Shown: positions 1-6,623, counted from the first letter of the stretch. The stretch is 13,547 nt of DNA from Burkholderiaceae bacterium (GCA_947470165.1 CANISN010000022.1:1-13547); one strand, 5' to 3'. The notes: generated by a model from the sequence alone, not told the origin. A program made the numbers and translations.

Positions 1-576
1 ACGTACAACAAAGAGTCTGACATTGTCTACATCGCGCAGAGTTAGCTCAACATAGTAGGTTCTGGCGAACCGATGATTAATAGCAGTAAGCGTGTAGGGA
101 TAGTTATGCAGGGTAAAGTGAGTAACAGTACCGTCATCTAAAGGCAAGGGGTCCACCTTTAAATCAGTAATTCCAGCCTGAGTATGCCAATCTAGATCAG
201 TTTGCTGAGCCTCAAGACTCTTTTTAGGAAACGCACGAGTCTCAAAATAAATCTGATACAAGGTCTCAGGTAGATGTCGTTCAATCGCAAGGTTTTTTAG
301 GACTTCAGCAGTTGAAGTAATGCGGAGACGTTCAGCCATCAGATCGAGTTTCATATTGGCAATTTTTTGATTAATCACCTCCTCGAGTTGATGTGTTTTT
401 TGCAGACTCGCCACTATGACCGGCTCAATTGGCGCAGAACCAAGTCCCTGACCTTTTACATCTTCAATGACTTTGCCGTAGAAATCTTTAATAAAAAAAT
501 ACAAGAGCGCAATGAACATCAGCGCGCTGATGATCATGATGAGTTTTCCGGTGGTGAAGTTGGCAAATAGGCTCAT
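1..576 (-). CDS. Hypothetical single-pass membrane protein, 3'-truncated by the window edge
   Basis: The frame is open from the ATG at 576 to the first base of the window: 192 codons without a stop, so the C-terminus lies outside. Residues 1-11 are short and mildly basic. Residues 12-29 form one hydrophobic helix (KLIMIISALMFIALLYFF). The rest is hydrophilic, and residues 55-105 are rich in charged residues and predicted helical, perhaps a short coiled coil. The likely topology is cytoplasmic N-terminus with a periplasmic body. The gene follows the PilZ gene on the same strand with about 43 bp between them, so it is probably the last visible gene of that operon. No clear Shine-Dalgarno sequence precedes the ATG. 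I do not recognise the family. A sensor or surface-assembly protein would fit the neighbours, but that is only a guess. Confidence 0.72.
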   Translation of the reverse strand, partial: MSLFANFTTGKLIMIISALMFIALLYFFIKDFYGKVIEDVKGQGLGSAPIEPVIVASLQKTHQLEEVINQKIANMKLDLMAERLRITSTAEVLKNLAIERHLPETLYQIYFETRAFPKKSLEAQQTDLDWHTQAGITDLKVDPLPLDDGTVTHFTLHNYPYTLTAINHRFARTYYVELTLRDVDNVRLFVVR

Positions 577-619
577 AGTCAATTCATTCCGCAATTAGGC
601 GGTCTTACTTAATAGAAAC

Positions 620-1378
620 TTAGTCATACCAAGATGCTCCTAAATACCAATGATTCAGGCGGCCTTGGACTCTAGCGTTTTCAATGGCACTTCTTGTGCT
701 CTCAAATTGCTTTAAGACTACTTTATTAGGCTCATACAATTCACAGCCTGCTCGAATACGGTCCATTGCTGCCCCTGGTCGCACATTTTTAATGACTAGA
801 TCTATTGTTGTGGATCGTGACTTCAAGCGCTCAAAATAGCCAGAGTGCCAATATCGACCAACCTCCACTTCAGTAGCGCCTAAACGGAGATCAAGCAATA
901 CTCCATGGTCAGATATATCAATCACCTTAGTTAATAACTCCTGACCCGCGCCCAAGCAAAGCACAAAGCTCAAGTCCTCATCTCCGGGTCCGAGCGTTCG
1001 AAACTCTTTTCTGCGCTGCACTAAAATTAAATCAGCTGGTAAGGGGCATGTAATATTGCCGTCCTCAGTTAGCTTTAAGTTATTCGCTAAAAATTGCATC
1101 TTTCCAGAGTCTCCAGAAAGCACAGCGAGTCTTTGTCCACCAACCAAACTACTAAGCCCACCCTGGGGCTTGATTTCAGGCTTCATTAGTAACAGGCCTT
1201 CTGCAATATCAAGCAGCGTCACAGGCAACTCTCTTGCTGAGCCATCGATTGTGAATAGGCCGGCAAGTGGCTTTTTATGTATTTCGCGCTCAATTGTTTT
1301 AGCAATCGCACGTGCCTCCACATGAAATTTAGGCTCAATATTTTTAAGCGCTTCGGGAGGATAGATATTGAATTTCAT
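620..1378 (-). CDS. YcgR-like PilZ-domain protein (c-di-GMP receptor)
   Basis: This 252-residue soluble protein carries both PilZ signature motifs. An arginine motif, QRRKEFR (residues 121-127, R123 and R127 forming RxxxR), is followed about 27 residues later by DISDHG (154-159, the D-x-S-x-x-G motif). In PilZ proteins these residues wrap around a c-di-GMP dimer. The 120 residues before them match the layout of the N-terminal domain of YcgR-type proteins, which is a PilZ-like fold without the binding motifs. YcgR proteins link c-di-GMP to flagellar or surface behaviour, and the target here cannot be read from the sequence. An in-frame TTG at 1399 would add seven residues, but it overlaps the end of the upstream gene; the ATG at 1378 lies 8 bp after that gene's stop and is preferred. 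Transcription probably comes from the promoter near 1838. Confidence 0.82.
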   Translation of the reverse strand: MKFNIYPPEALKNIEPKFHVEARAIAKTIEREIHKKPLAGLFTIDGSARELPVTLLDIAEGLLLMKPEIKPQGGLSSLVGGQRLAVLSGDSGKMQFLANNLKLTEDGNITCPLPADLILVQRRKEFRTLGPGDEDLSFVLCLGAGQELLTKVIDISDHGVLLDLRLGATEVEVGRYWHSGYFERLKSRSTTIDLVIKNVRPGAAMDRIRAGCELYEPNKVVLKQFESTRSAIENARVQGRLNHWYLGASWYD

Positions 1379-1386
1379 AAAAAATA

Positions 1387-1809
1387 TTAAGGTGCACAAA
1401 CTTGGCTTTGCACAATTGCTAATGCGGAAGATTCTGGGACCGGATCGTCATTTAAATCAAAGCCTGTTTCCGTTTTCAGAATAGGTTTACCTACGGCCTG
1501 TGGCTCGGCATAATTCACGATTGCCAATGTTGAATACGTATTTCGGACGCAGTTAAACAGAATATTTCGGCGAACCGATACGATACGGGACTGTGAATGC
1601 TCATCTGCAGACTTTCGATCGATAAGGATCCAAACTTTTTTCCACTCGGGTGGCAAAGACTTAATTGAGCTTTTATAGTAAGCAACGGAGTACTGTTTCC
1701 CATCAAGCACCATTACCAAATCATCATTTCCTCGCGCAAAGGCAAGGCTAGTCCCAAGCAAACTGGCGAGGACTACATAAATGAATTTAGTGAACAAGTG
1801 CTTGCCCAT
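1387..1809 (-). CDS. Secreted surface-adhesin E-like protein (paralog 1)
   Basis: A 140-residue protein with a clear Sec signal peptide: lysines at 3 and 8, a hydrophobic core from about 9 to 24, and a probable cleavage after AFA at 25. The mature part (about 115 residues) is a small domain with two cysteines, one in FNCVRN and one at the very end (QVCAP), likely forming a disulfide. A Pro-Glu-Ser segment lies shortly before the final cysteine. This layout resembles the proteobacterial surface-adhesin E-like family, known mainly as small exported proteins of unclear role. The ATG at 1809 is preferred because a perfect TATAAT -10 box lies at 1838-1833, leaving a leader of about 17 bases. The ATG at 1821 would leave almost no leader, and the TTG at 1833 lies inside the promoter. 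It is the first gene of a likely operon with the PilZ gene. Confidence 0.75.
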   Translation of the reverse strand: MGKHLFTKFIYVVLASLLGTSLAFARGNDDLVMVLDGKQYSVAYYKSSIKSLPPEWKKVWILIDRKSADEHSQSRIVSVRRNILFNCVRNTYSTLAIVNYAEPQAVGKPILKTETGFDLNDDPVPESSALAIVQSQVCAP

Positions 1810-1832
1810 GGTGAAAACCATATAAATTGGCA

Positions 1833-1838
1833 ATTATA
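1833..1838 (-). promoter_or_regulatory. Perfect -10 box of the adhesin-E/PilZ operon
   Basis: The minus strand reads TATAAT at 1838-1833, a full match to the sigma-70 -10 consensus. No good TTGACA lies 16-18 bp upstream, so the -35 element is weak or an activator is used. Transcription would start near 1826, which rules out the in-frame TTG at 1833 and disfavors the ATG at 1821 as start codons. Confidence 0.5.
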
Positions 1839-1910
1839 CGGACAACTAGGGGGTAAAGGCACCCTACTTGGGATAGAAATTAAGCTCTGGCTCGTCTTCC
1901 TTTTAACCCA

Positions 1911-1932
1911 CTATCAAAGGGCAAGTTGATAG
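1911..1932. repeat. Inverted repeat CTATCAA...TTGATAG
   Basis: Perfect 7-bp inverted repeat (1911-1917 and 1926-1932) with an 8-nt spacer, between the stop of the 62-residue ORF and the promoter at 1838. No T-run follows on either strand, so it is not a classical terminator. It could be an operator or a weak transcript end. It lies about 75-95 bp upstream of the -10 box of the adhesin-E/PilZ operon. Confidence 0.35.
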
Positions 1933-1971
1933 CTGAATTCATCAATAATTAATAAGCGCGAAACCCTCCAT

Positions 1972-2160
1972 TTAGGCAGATGGGTTATCTACAGCACCGT
2001 TGCCAACTTGCTTAGGCATGGTCTCGCCCTTGATAACATGCTTGACCCAATAGCGTGCAGCAGCAATATTAGTCGTATAAAACGCAATTTTGCTACTTTT
2101 TTCGACAGTATAGAAACGGTCGCCACGAATGCGATGCTCGGTAATGACTGGATTTTCCAT
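1972..2160 (-). CDS. Small hypothetical protein, 62 residues
   Basis: The 62-codon frame starts with ATG at 2160. The product is basic in its first half, with several aromatic residues (FYTVEKSSKIAFYT), and ends in a polar tail (GNGAVDNPSA). It has no signal peptide, membrane helix or cysteine. A loose AAGAGA lies 12-13 bases before the ATG, so ribosome binding would be weak. I do not recognise the family. An overlapping open frame runs on the opposite strand (2008-2205), and one of the two must be a shadow. The minus frame is preferred because its residue pattern looks protein-like (alternating charged and aromatic residues, polar tail), whereas the opposite frame starts inside it. Transcription would run divergently from rpoN across the 261-bp spacer. 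Confidence 0.55.
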   Translation of the reverse strand: MENPVITEHRIRGDRFYTVEKSSKIAFYTTNIAAARYWVKHVIKGETMPKQVGNGAVDNPSA

Positions 2161-2421
2161 AATATGAAATGTCTCTTTTTTAACAGGTTAACTTATTACG
2201 GCTAAACAAGCCACCTTGATTAGGCTATTTTTATATTGCGATTGATTAATACCCAATAAAAACACTTAAGCCTTTAATTTATATAGGTATTTATACAGAA
2301 CTTATGGTTAGAATGGGGTTATGTATACCGAACTATACTTTTTGCAATTTAAGATTAAAGCATTAAAGCTAGATGGGCCTCACTGCAGCACCCCATCAAA
2401 TAGTCGTCACTAGACTCCAAA
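2161..2421. promoter_or_regulatory. AT-rich divergent spacer between the small ORF and rpoN
   Basis: This 261-bp spacer has no coding frame of note. It is very AT-rich from about 2215 to 2365 and must hold the rpoN promoter; TATACT (2334-2339) and TTAGAAT (2307-2313) are possible -10 boxes, but neither has a good -35. There is no Shine-Dalgarno motif directly before the rpoN ATG. Confidence 0.4.
2292..2335. repeat. Direct repeat TATACnGAACTnTA pair upstream of rpoN
   Basis: TATACAGAACT starts at 2292 and TATACCGAACT at 2324. Ten of eleven positions agree, and the copies are 32 bp apart, about three helical turns. Each copy is next to a small palindromic element (GTATTTATAC; GTATA-CCGAAC-TATAC). 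Such phased repeats can bind a regulator. They lie 87-130 bp before the rpoN ATG and could also serve the divergent small ORF. No regulator is identified. Confidence 0.4.
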
Positions 2422-3813
2422 ATGGCTATATCGCTTAACAATAGACTTAGTGCCCAAGTAAGCCTCACCCCGCAACTTCAGCAGGCAATCAAATTACTGC
2501 AACTATCAAATCATGAGCTAGAGCAAGAATTAGCTAAAGCTGCGGAAGATAACCCGTTATTAGAGTTTGAGCCTAATCCTGAAATTGAGTCTAACCTCAA
2601 TCAATCTGGTGATCGTATCGAGCCTACCCAGAATACTTGGTCAAGCAGCACTATCTCAAGCCATGATGATGAGGAATGGGTGGAGCGATATGAACGGGTC
2701 GCTCATCAGCAAACCCTACTGGAGTATTTGGAGGAGCAAATTCATTTACTCAATATCCCCCCTCAAGAGCAATCTGTTCTTGCCTACCTAGCTGGATGCC
2801 TTGATGAGAGAGGCTACTTATTGGATGATCTTGAGTCCATTAATACCGAAATTGGGACTCAACTACTGGGTGGCAATCAGGGCTCTTTTGCCCTGATAGA
2901 GTCTGGGCTAAAAAAACTGCAGGTCCTCGACCCTCCCGGTATTGGAGCGCGCAATCTTGCCGAATGTCTATCATTGCAAATTGATCGTATTCTCAATGAG
3001 CACAAAAGCAATGTAGATGACTGGAGTCTCGCGAGGATCATCGTTAATACCCATTTAAATAAAGTGGGCTCAAAAGATTGGCTCAAGATAAAACAAGCCT
3101 GTGGTAAATCCCAAGCAGAAGTACTAAAGGCAGTTGAGTGTATACGTAGCTTGCAACATAATCCTGGTGCCCAGTTTGAGCGTCAGCAGGATCAATGGGT
3201 CTTACCTGACGTCACGGTCAAAGCAAAGCATGGGCAATGGGTAGTAGAGTCCAATCCGAGTGCTAAACCACGCATTTCACTGAACAATGAATACGCCAGA
3301 ATTCTGAAGGAGAATGGGCAAAAGAAAGCAGATGGTGCATTAAAGCAAAAAATGCTTGAGGCTAGCTGGATGGTCAAAAATATTGCGCAGCGTGAAGAGA
3401 CTATTCTCAAGGTTGCCCAAGAAATCGTTGCTCGTCAGCAAAAATTCTTTTCAATGGGTGCAGTTGGAATGAGACCCCTTGTACTTCGAGAGATCGCTGA
3501 AAGTTTGAGCATGCATGAATCCACTATTTCTCGCGTGACGACTCAAAAATACCTCTCATGCCCGCTCGGAATTTACGAATTTAAATACTTTTTCAGTAGC
3601 CAGCTAAGCTCAGAAAAAGGTGGGGCCATTTCTTCAACAGCGGTACAAGCCCTAATTAAGCAAATTGTAGAAAACGAGCCGGCTAAAAAACCAATCTCCG
3701 ATACCAATATTGCAAAACTATTGAGTGATCAAGGTTATGTCATTGCCAGGAGAACGGTAGCAAAGTATCGAGAGGCGCTGCGTATCCCAGCAGTACACCT
3801 GCGCAAGGATTAA
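2422..3813 (+). CDS. rpoN: RNA polymerase sigma-54 factor RpoN
   Basis: The 463-residue protein has the full sigma-54 plan. Region I (residues 1-50) is glutamine/leucine-rich (LTPQLQQAIKLLQLSNHELE) and is where enhancer-binding AAA+ activators act. An acidic linker (about 50-85) follows, then the core-binding domain (about 90-280, with DPPGIGARNL), a helix-turn-helix near 350-377 (LREIAESLSMHESTISRV) and the RpoN box ARRTVAKYRE at 442-451, which reads the -24 element. It is close to the E. coli length (477), the linker being shorter. It directs RNA polymerase to -24/-12 promoters of nitrogen, motility, pilus or envelope genes. The ATG at 2422 lacks a clear ribosome-binding site, but the protein starts exactly where region I should. 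In many proteobacteria rpoN sits next to lptB and hpf; here neither is adjacent. It converges on the diguanylate cyclase gene with 10 bp between them. Confidence 0.96.
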   Translation: MAISLNNRLSAQVSLTPQLQQAIKLLQLSNHELEQELAKAAEDNPLLEFEPNPEIESNLNQSGDRIEPTQNTWSSSTISSHDDEEWVERYERVAHQQTLLEYLEEQIHLLNIPPQEQSVLAYLAGCLDERGYLLDDLESINTEIGTQLLGGNQGSFALIESGLKKLQVLDPPGIGARNLAECLSLQIDRILNEHKSNVDDWSLARIIVNTHLNKVGSKDWLKIKQACGKSQAEVLKAVECIRSLQHNPGAQFERQQDQWVLPDVTVKAKHGQWVVESNPSAKPRISLNNEYARILKENGQKKADGALKQKMLEASWMVKNIAQREETILKVAQEIVARQQKFFSMGAVGMRPLVLREIAESLSMHESTISRVTTQKYLSCPLGIYEFKYFFSSQLSSEKGGAISSTAVQALIKQIVENEPAKKPISDTNIAKLLSDQGYVIARRTVAKYREALRIPAVHLRKD

Positions 3814-3823
3814 ACTTAACTAA

Positions 3824-4567
3824 TTAGATTTCATGTAAATATTGGATACTGTTTTTGCCAGATTTTTTTGCCAAATACATTGCTTGATCAGCCTGATTAA
3901 TCAAATCTGTCACCGGTAATTTTTCATCAGCGGTGAGTGCAACACCGATGCTTGCGCCTAAAAATAATCGCATTGGATGATCTGGCTTCAGTTGCAGGGG
4001 TGTGGCAATAATTCCATGCAATCGAGTGGCCAATTGCATTGCTAAATCTCTAGTGTGGACGTCCTCAAAGAGCACAATAAACTCATCGCCCCCCCAGCGA
4101 ACCGCTAAGTCGTTTGGCCTAATGGCCGCCAAGATACGCGCACCAATCTCAGTCAATACCTGATCTCCGATTGCATGCCCATGCTGATCATTAATCTCTT
4201 TAAAGTCATCTAGATCAATAAAGCAGATAGCCAGTCCATTTTGCTTGCCCTCCGCTGAGAGGCCCTCTTGAGCAAGTCGATCTAAGAGGCTTGAACGTGT
4301 CAGCAATCCTGTTAGCTCATCCCTATTCCCAATAGAGGCATGATCAGTACTCCCCAGAAATCCCATCAGCAGTCTTCGCTGGGAAGTAGTCAAGCTAGAG
4401 TCCTGCATTAAGAATGTAGTTAATGCCTGACGATTCGAAGCTTGTAACACTTGTTGCAATTGAGTCAAGAGAATCTTTAATTGCACGCCAGCAAATTCCG
4501 AATTATGGGTGATTGCATCTTGCCCTTCAGGCAAAGAACTGTTTTTGATTAAAGCCACTCCTGGCAT
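3824..4567 (-). CDS. Diguanylate cyclase, GGDEF domain with intact inhibitory site
   Basis: A 247-residue protein predicted to make c-di-GMP from two GTP. The catalytic half (about 83-245) shows DELTGLLTR at 83, FIDLDDFKEIND at 117 (metal-binding aspartates), WGGDEF with GGDEF at 159-163, and SIGVA at 206. RPND at 150-153 lies five residues before GGDEF and forms the RxxD product-inhibition site. There is no EAL domain and no membrane helix. The N-terminal 80 residues are helical and may dimerise or sense a signal; I do not recognise them as a named domain. An in-frame TTG at 4576 would add three residues; the ATG at 4567 is chosen. It begins 15 bp after the adhesin-E-like gene, so it is co-transcribed with two envelope genes and may supply c-di-GMP for a local output. 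Confidence 0.92.
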   Translation of the reverse strand: MPGVALIKNSSLPEGQDAITHNSEFAGVQLKILLTQLQQVLQASNRQALTTFLMQDSSLTTSQRRLLMGFLGSTDHASIGNRDELTGLLTRSSLLDRLAQEGLSAEGKQNGLAICFIDLDDFKEINDQHGHAIGDQVLTEIGARILAAIRPNDLAVRWGGDEFIVLFEDVHTRDLAMQLATRLHGIIATPLQLKPDHPMRLFLGASIGVALTADEKLPVTDLINQADQAMYLAKKSGKNSIQYLHEI

Positions 4568-4582
4568 TGCTGCCAACTGAAA

Positions 4583-5071
4583 TTATTTACAGATAAGGTA
4601 CTTAACATCAGCCTCAACACTGTCGGAATCAATGGGCAATGGATTGGATTTATTTTTCTCAAAATAAACTTCCTTGAGAGCCCCCGCCTTAGCATCGAAG
4701 AACATATAGGATGTGCGGTAGTAAAAAGAGGAGTTTTCCTTACAATCCACGGCGCCGCTAACACTGAATAAGTTAAATGACTTACCGTCGGGGGAAATTT
4801 GATCTTTATTAAAGTGTGCGGAGACGGTGAACCACATGTAGGGACCTTCAGCCTTACCCCAACCAGAGAGTAAGTACAGTGTTTTTTCGGCATTCTTACC
4901 TAGCACCATATCTTTGTCATTAGCAATCTTAGTTGCGGCCTTAGTATCAGCAGACTTGGCATAAGCAGAGCCCTGATCAGGCTTTGCAGAAGCATCAAAA
5001 GTTAATCCAAACAAGGTGAAGGTAAGACTAACGACAATAAAGGGCTTACGTTTGAGGAAAAAATGACTCAC
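4583..5071 (-). CDS. Secreted surface-adhesin E-like protein (paralog 2), GTG start
   Basis: A 162-residue exported protein. The start is GTG at 5071: GGAGG sits six bases upstream, and the codon overlaps the stop of the preceding gene as GTGA, a classic coupled start. The longer frame from the ATG at 5104 has no such support and would put 11 odd residues before the signal peptide. That peptide has KRK at 7-9, a hydrophobic core from 11 to 25 and probable cleavage after ASA at 29. The mature protein has two cysteines, in VDCKEN and in the C-terminal YLICK, with a Pro-Ile-Asp-Ser segment before the second, the same layout as the protein at 1387-1809. The two look like distant paralogs of the adhesin-E-like family. 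It lies between an envelope protein gene and the diguanylate cyclase gene. Confidence 0.8.
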   Translation of the reverse strand: MSHFFLKRKPFIVVSLTFTLFGLTFDASAKPDQGSAYAKSADTKAATKIANDKDMVLGKNAEKTLYLLSGWGKAEGPYMWFTVSAHFNKDQISPDGKSFNLFSVSGAVDCKENSSFYYRTSYMFFDAKAGALKEVYFEKNKSNPLPIDSDSVEADVKYLICK

Positions 5072-5643
5072 TTCGACCCTCCCGCAAGCGGATTTACAGC
5101 CCATCCCTTAAATGCAGGCGGTACCGCCTCACCCTCAGCAAGGCCAAAGTAAGTCGGTTTGCCAGCCTCAACGATCCCCGCATAAATACGTCCTTTAGCA
5201 GGATCGATCACATATGCAGCTTGCGAGACAGCGCACGCCAACTTTTGACATCCTGAGCCAAAAATTTGTGAGCCTACGTAAACTAGAGGATAAGCTTCAT
5301 CAAGGGCGGCAATAAATTTTGGGTAACTACCACCCAGTAAATACTGAAAGAGGGGCTCATTGGCCCCACGCTTTACAAAGTTCAACGAAGAACTACCAAC
5401 AACTAAGGGTGAATAGGTGGCTAAATGCTTAGTTAAATTGGCAAAATTCTCACTTTGTTGAATTTTCAATGTCTTAGCAGCCTGCTGCTGATCTGACTCT
5501 TCTTTGTATTCCCAACCTTTGAAAGCAAGATAAAGGAGTACCAAAGCAGCTAATGCATACATCAAGAGTTTGGCAATTTTTTTTGCTAATAACGCTACTT
5601 GATTTACTATCATCTGCGGTTTGATATCCATGCTGCTAGTCAT
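5068..5643 (-). CDS. Membrane-anchored envelope protein, possibly Ivy-like
   Basis: From the ATG at 5643 the product has 191 residues. A basic stretch (KKIAK) precedes one hydrophobic helix at about 25-42 (LLMYALAALVLLYLAF), so the rest should be periplasmic. The C-terminal part contains CQKLAC (C132-x4-C137), then YVIDPAKGRIYAGIV, a glycine-rich turn, and VPPAFKGWAV. A CxxxxC loop followed by a beta-rich segment recalls the CKPHDC loop of Ivy-type lysozyme inhibitors, but the similarity is faint and the family assignment is a suggestion only. The frame also runs upstream to a GTG at 5721, giving 217 residues, and an ATG at 5631 is possible; no start has a good ribosome-binding site. It is the first gene of an operon with the second adhesin-E-like gene (4-bp overlap) and the diguanylate cyclase gene. 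Confidence 0.7.
   Translation of the reverse strand: MTSSMDIKPQMIVNQVALLAKKIAKLLMYALAALVLLYLAFKGWEYKEESDQQQAAKTLKIQQSENFANLTKHLATYSPLVVGSSSLNFVKRGANEPLFQYLLGGSYPKFIAALDEAYPLVYVGSQIFGSGCQKLACAVSQAAYVIDPAKGRIYAGIVEAGKPTYFGLAEGEAVPPAFKGWAVNPLAGGSK
5077..5083 (-). promoter_or_regulatory. Ribosome-binding site that fixes the GTG start at 5071
   Basis: The minus strand reads GGGAGGG at 5083-5077, followed by six bases and GTG. The site lies inside the last codons of the upstream gene, whose TGA overlaps the GTG. This implies translational coupling and decides against the ATG at 5104. Confidence 0.75.
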
Positions 5644-5745
5644 ATTGAACTGGCGATTATTCACATTTAGGCCATTAAGCTTGCCTAGCACCACTATAAA
5701 GCAAATCTTTGGTTTTTCCACTAATTAGCTAGTCTGAGTCAAGAT

Positions 5746-5775
5746 TTGCAATAAACTATATTTATTGGCTAAATT
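5746..5775 (+). promoter_or_regulatory. Candidate promoter of the 5830 gene
   Basis: TTGCAA at 5746-5751 and TAAATT at 5770-5775 are spaced 18 bp apart; each matches the sigma-70 hexamers at four of six positions. The spacer contains a small inverted repeat (CAATAAA-CTATA-TTTATTG). The elements are modest, but the position 55-85 bp before the start codon is sensible. Confidence 0.3.
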
Positions 5776-5829
5776 ATCGACGAGCTTTAGGCTTCAAACC
5801 GTTAGCACAAACATTATTTTGAGGTAATT

Positions 5830-6102
5830 ATGGACAATTTAGAAGACGCAATTAAAGAGCTAAAAGCAATTAACGCTCACTTAACTGAAATTAGCGCCAA
5901 TCTTCAACAAAGGGATCGCAAATCCGATGAAAGCCTAAATGTCATCAGAAAAGATCTGTGGAATATTAAAAACATCGTTGCAGATGAAGGTATTCAGAAT
6001 AGAATTGTACAAAAGGGAGTAGAAAAGGCTCTAGCAAAAGGCTTGGGGTATCTCTTAATTTTTGGACTGATGCTGTATGTTATTGGTAAATTTTTTCTAT
6101 AA
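5830..6102 (+). CDS. Small tail-anchored coiled-coil protein, 90 residues
   Basis: GAGGT five bases before the ATG makes this start well supported. Residues 1-40 carry hydrophobic residues in a heptad-like pattern (LEDAIKELKAINAHLTEIS) and probably form a coiled coil. Residues 41-68 are charged. A single hydrophobic helix at about 71-89 (LGYLLIFGLMLYVIGKFF) ends the protein, so it should be tail-anchored with its body in the cytoplasm. The size and plan occur in many unrelated small membrane proteins, and I do not recognise a family. The next gene starts 28 bp downstream and encodes another protein anchored near its C-terminus, so the two may work together. Confidence 0.8.
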   Translation: MDNLEDAIKELKAINAHLTEISANLQQRDRKSDESLNVIRKDLWNIKNIVADEGIQNRIVQKGVEKALAKGLGYLLIFGLMLYVIGKFFL

Positions 6103-6130
6103 GCGGCTAAGTACTCCATCGAATAAATCT

Positions 6131-6499
6131 ATGATGACTCCTGAATTAACTGATCGCCAAAAACGCTATGTTCACATTGCGAAGTCTCTAGAATCTGCAA
6201 GTAAAGAGTATGAGAATGCTGCGCTTGGGCTAGCGCAAGCAAGGAGCGAAGAGGAAGTCTATAGGCATATTAAAAAAGCGAATGCGGCTGTTGAGTCTGC
6301 CTTCCCAGAGCTGTTTGCTCCGTCAAAACCCATCACTCCCCCGCAGGCAGCAAGGGACTATACGATCATAAAGATCATTGTTATTGCCGTCCTAGTTTTA
6401 GGATTGCTGTATGCGTTTGTTGTATTTGGGCCAACAGGTGATCTTAGTAAAACCTGGATAACTGAAGACTTCCAAAAGAACATTGCCTACCCAAAATAA
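6131..6499 (+). CDS. Small membrane protein with N-terminal helical domain, 122 residues
   Basis: Starting at the ATG doublet at 6131/6134, the product has an alpha-helical, charged N-terminal domain (residues 1-62, with KSLESASKEYENAALGLAQA), a proline-rich linker (65-72), one membrane helix at about 78-99 and a 23-residue polar tail. The frame is open back to 6077 and would overlap the upstream gene by 26 bp, but that extension reads unlike a natural N-terminus. There is no good ribosome-binding site, so translation may depend on the gene before it. I do not recognise the family. The helical cytoplasmic part and single anchor parallel the 90-residue neighbour. Confidence 0.72.
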   Translation: MMTPELTDRQKRYVHIAKSLESASKEYENAALGLAQARSEEEVYRHIKKANAAVESAFPELFAPSKPITPPQAARDYTIIKIIVIAVLVLGLLYAFVVFGPTGDLSKTWITEDFQKNIAYPK

Positions 6500-6565
6500 G
6501 CTTACTTAGATATTTTGGCAACGCTTGTGAGTGACACTAAATAATCAATCTTGGAAAAGAGGTTT

Positions 6566-6591
6566 CTTAAGGTGATAAATTTCATCTTGAG
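6566..6591. terminator. Possible hairpin between convergent genes
   Basis: CTTAAGGTGA (6566-6575) can pair with TCATCTTGAG (6582-6591) as a 10-bp stem with two G-U pairs and a 6-nt loop. No T-run follows on either strand. It lies between the convergent gene ends at 6499 and 6624 and could end or protect transcripts, but it is not a textbook intrinsic terminator. Confidence 0.3.
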
Positions 6592-6623
6592 GAATAGGAT
6601 TTGTCATTTAAATCAAGATTTTC

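Noticed and set aside
367..570. Open frame of 67 codons on the plus strand
   Set aside because: It lies wholly inside the truncated minus-strand membrane protein gene, which has a proper membrane helix and runs 192 codons open; the plus frame has no recognisable features.
1397..1399. TTG start for the PilZ gene
   Set aside because: It lies inside the end of the upstream gene and adds MCTLIFF before the methionine that begins the domain; the ATG at 1378 is more natural.
2008..2205. Open frame of 65 codons on the plus strand opposite the 62-residue gene
   Set aside because: No ribosome-binding site, starts inside the opposite frame, and the translation has no coherent pattern; taken as a shadow.
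6515..6527. TTGGCA followed by TTG, resembling a sigma-54 -24/-12 promoter
   Set aside because: The TTG lies too close to the GG and no GC stands ten bases after the GG, so it cannot be a -24/-12 element; it also precedes no plus-strand gene.
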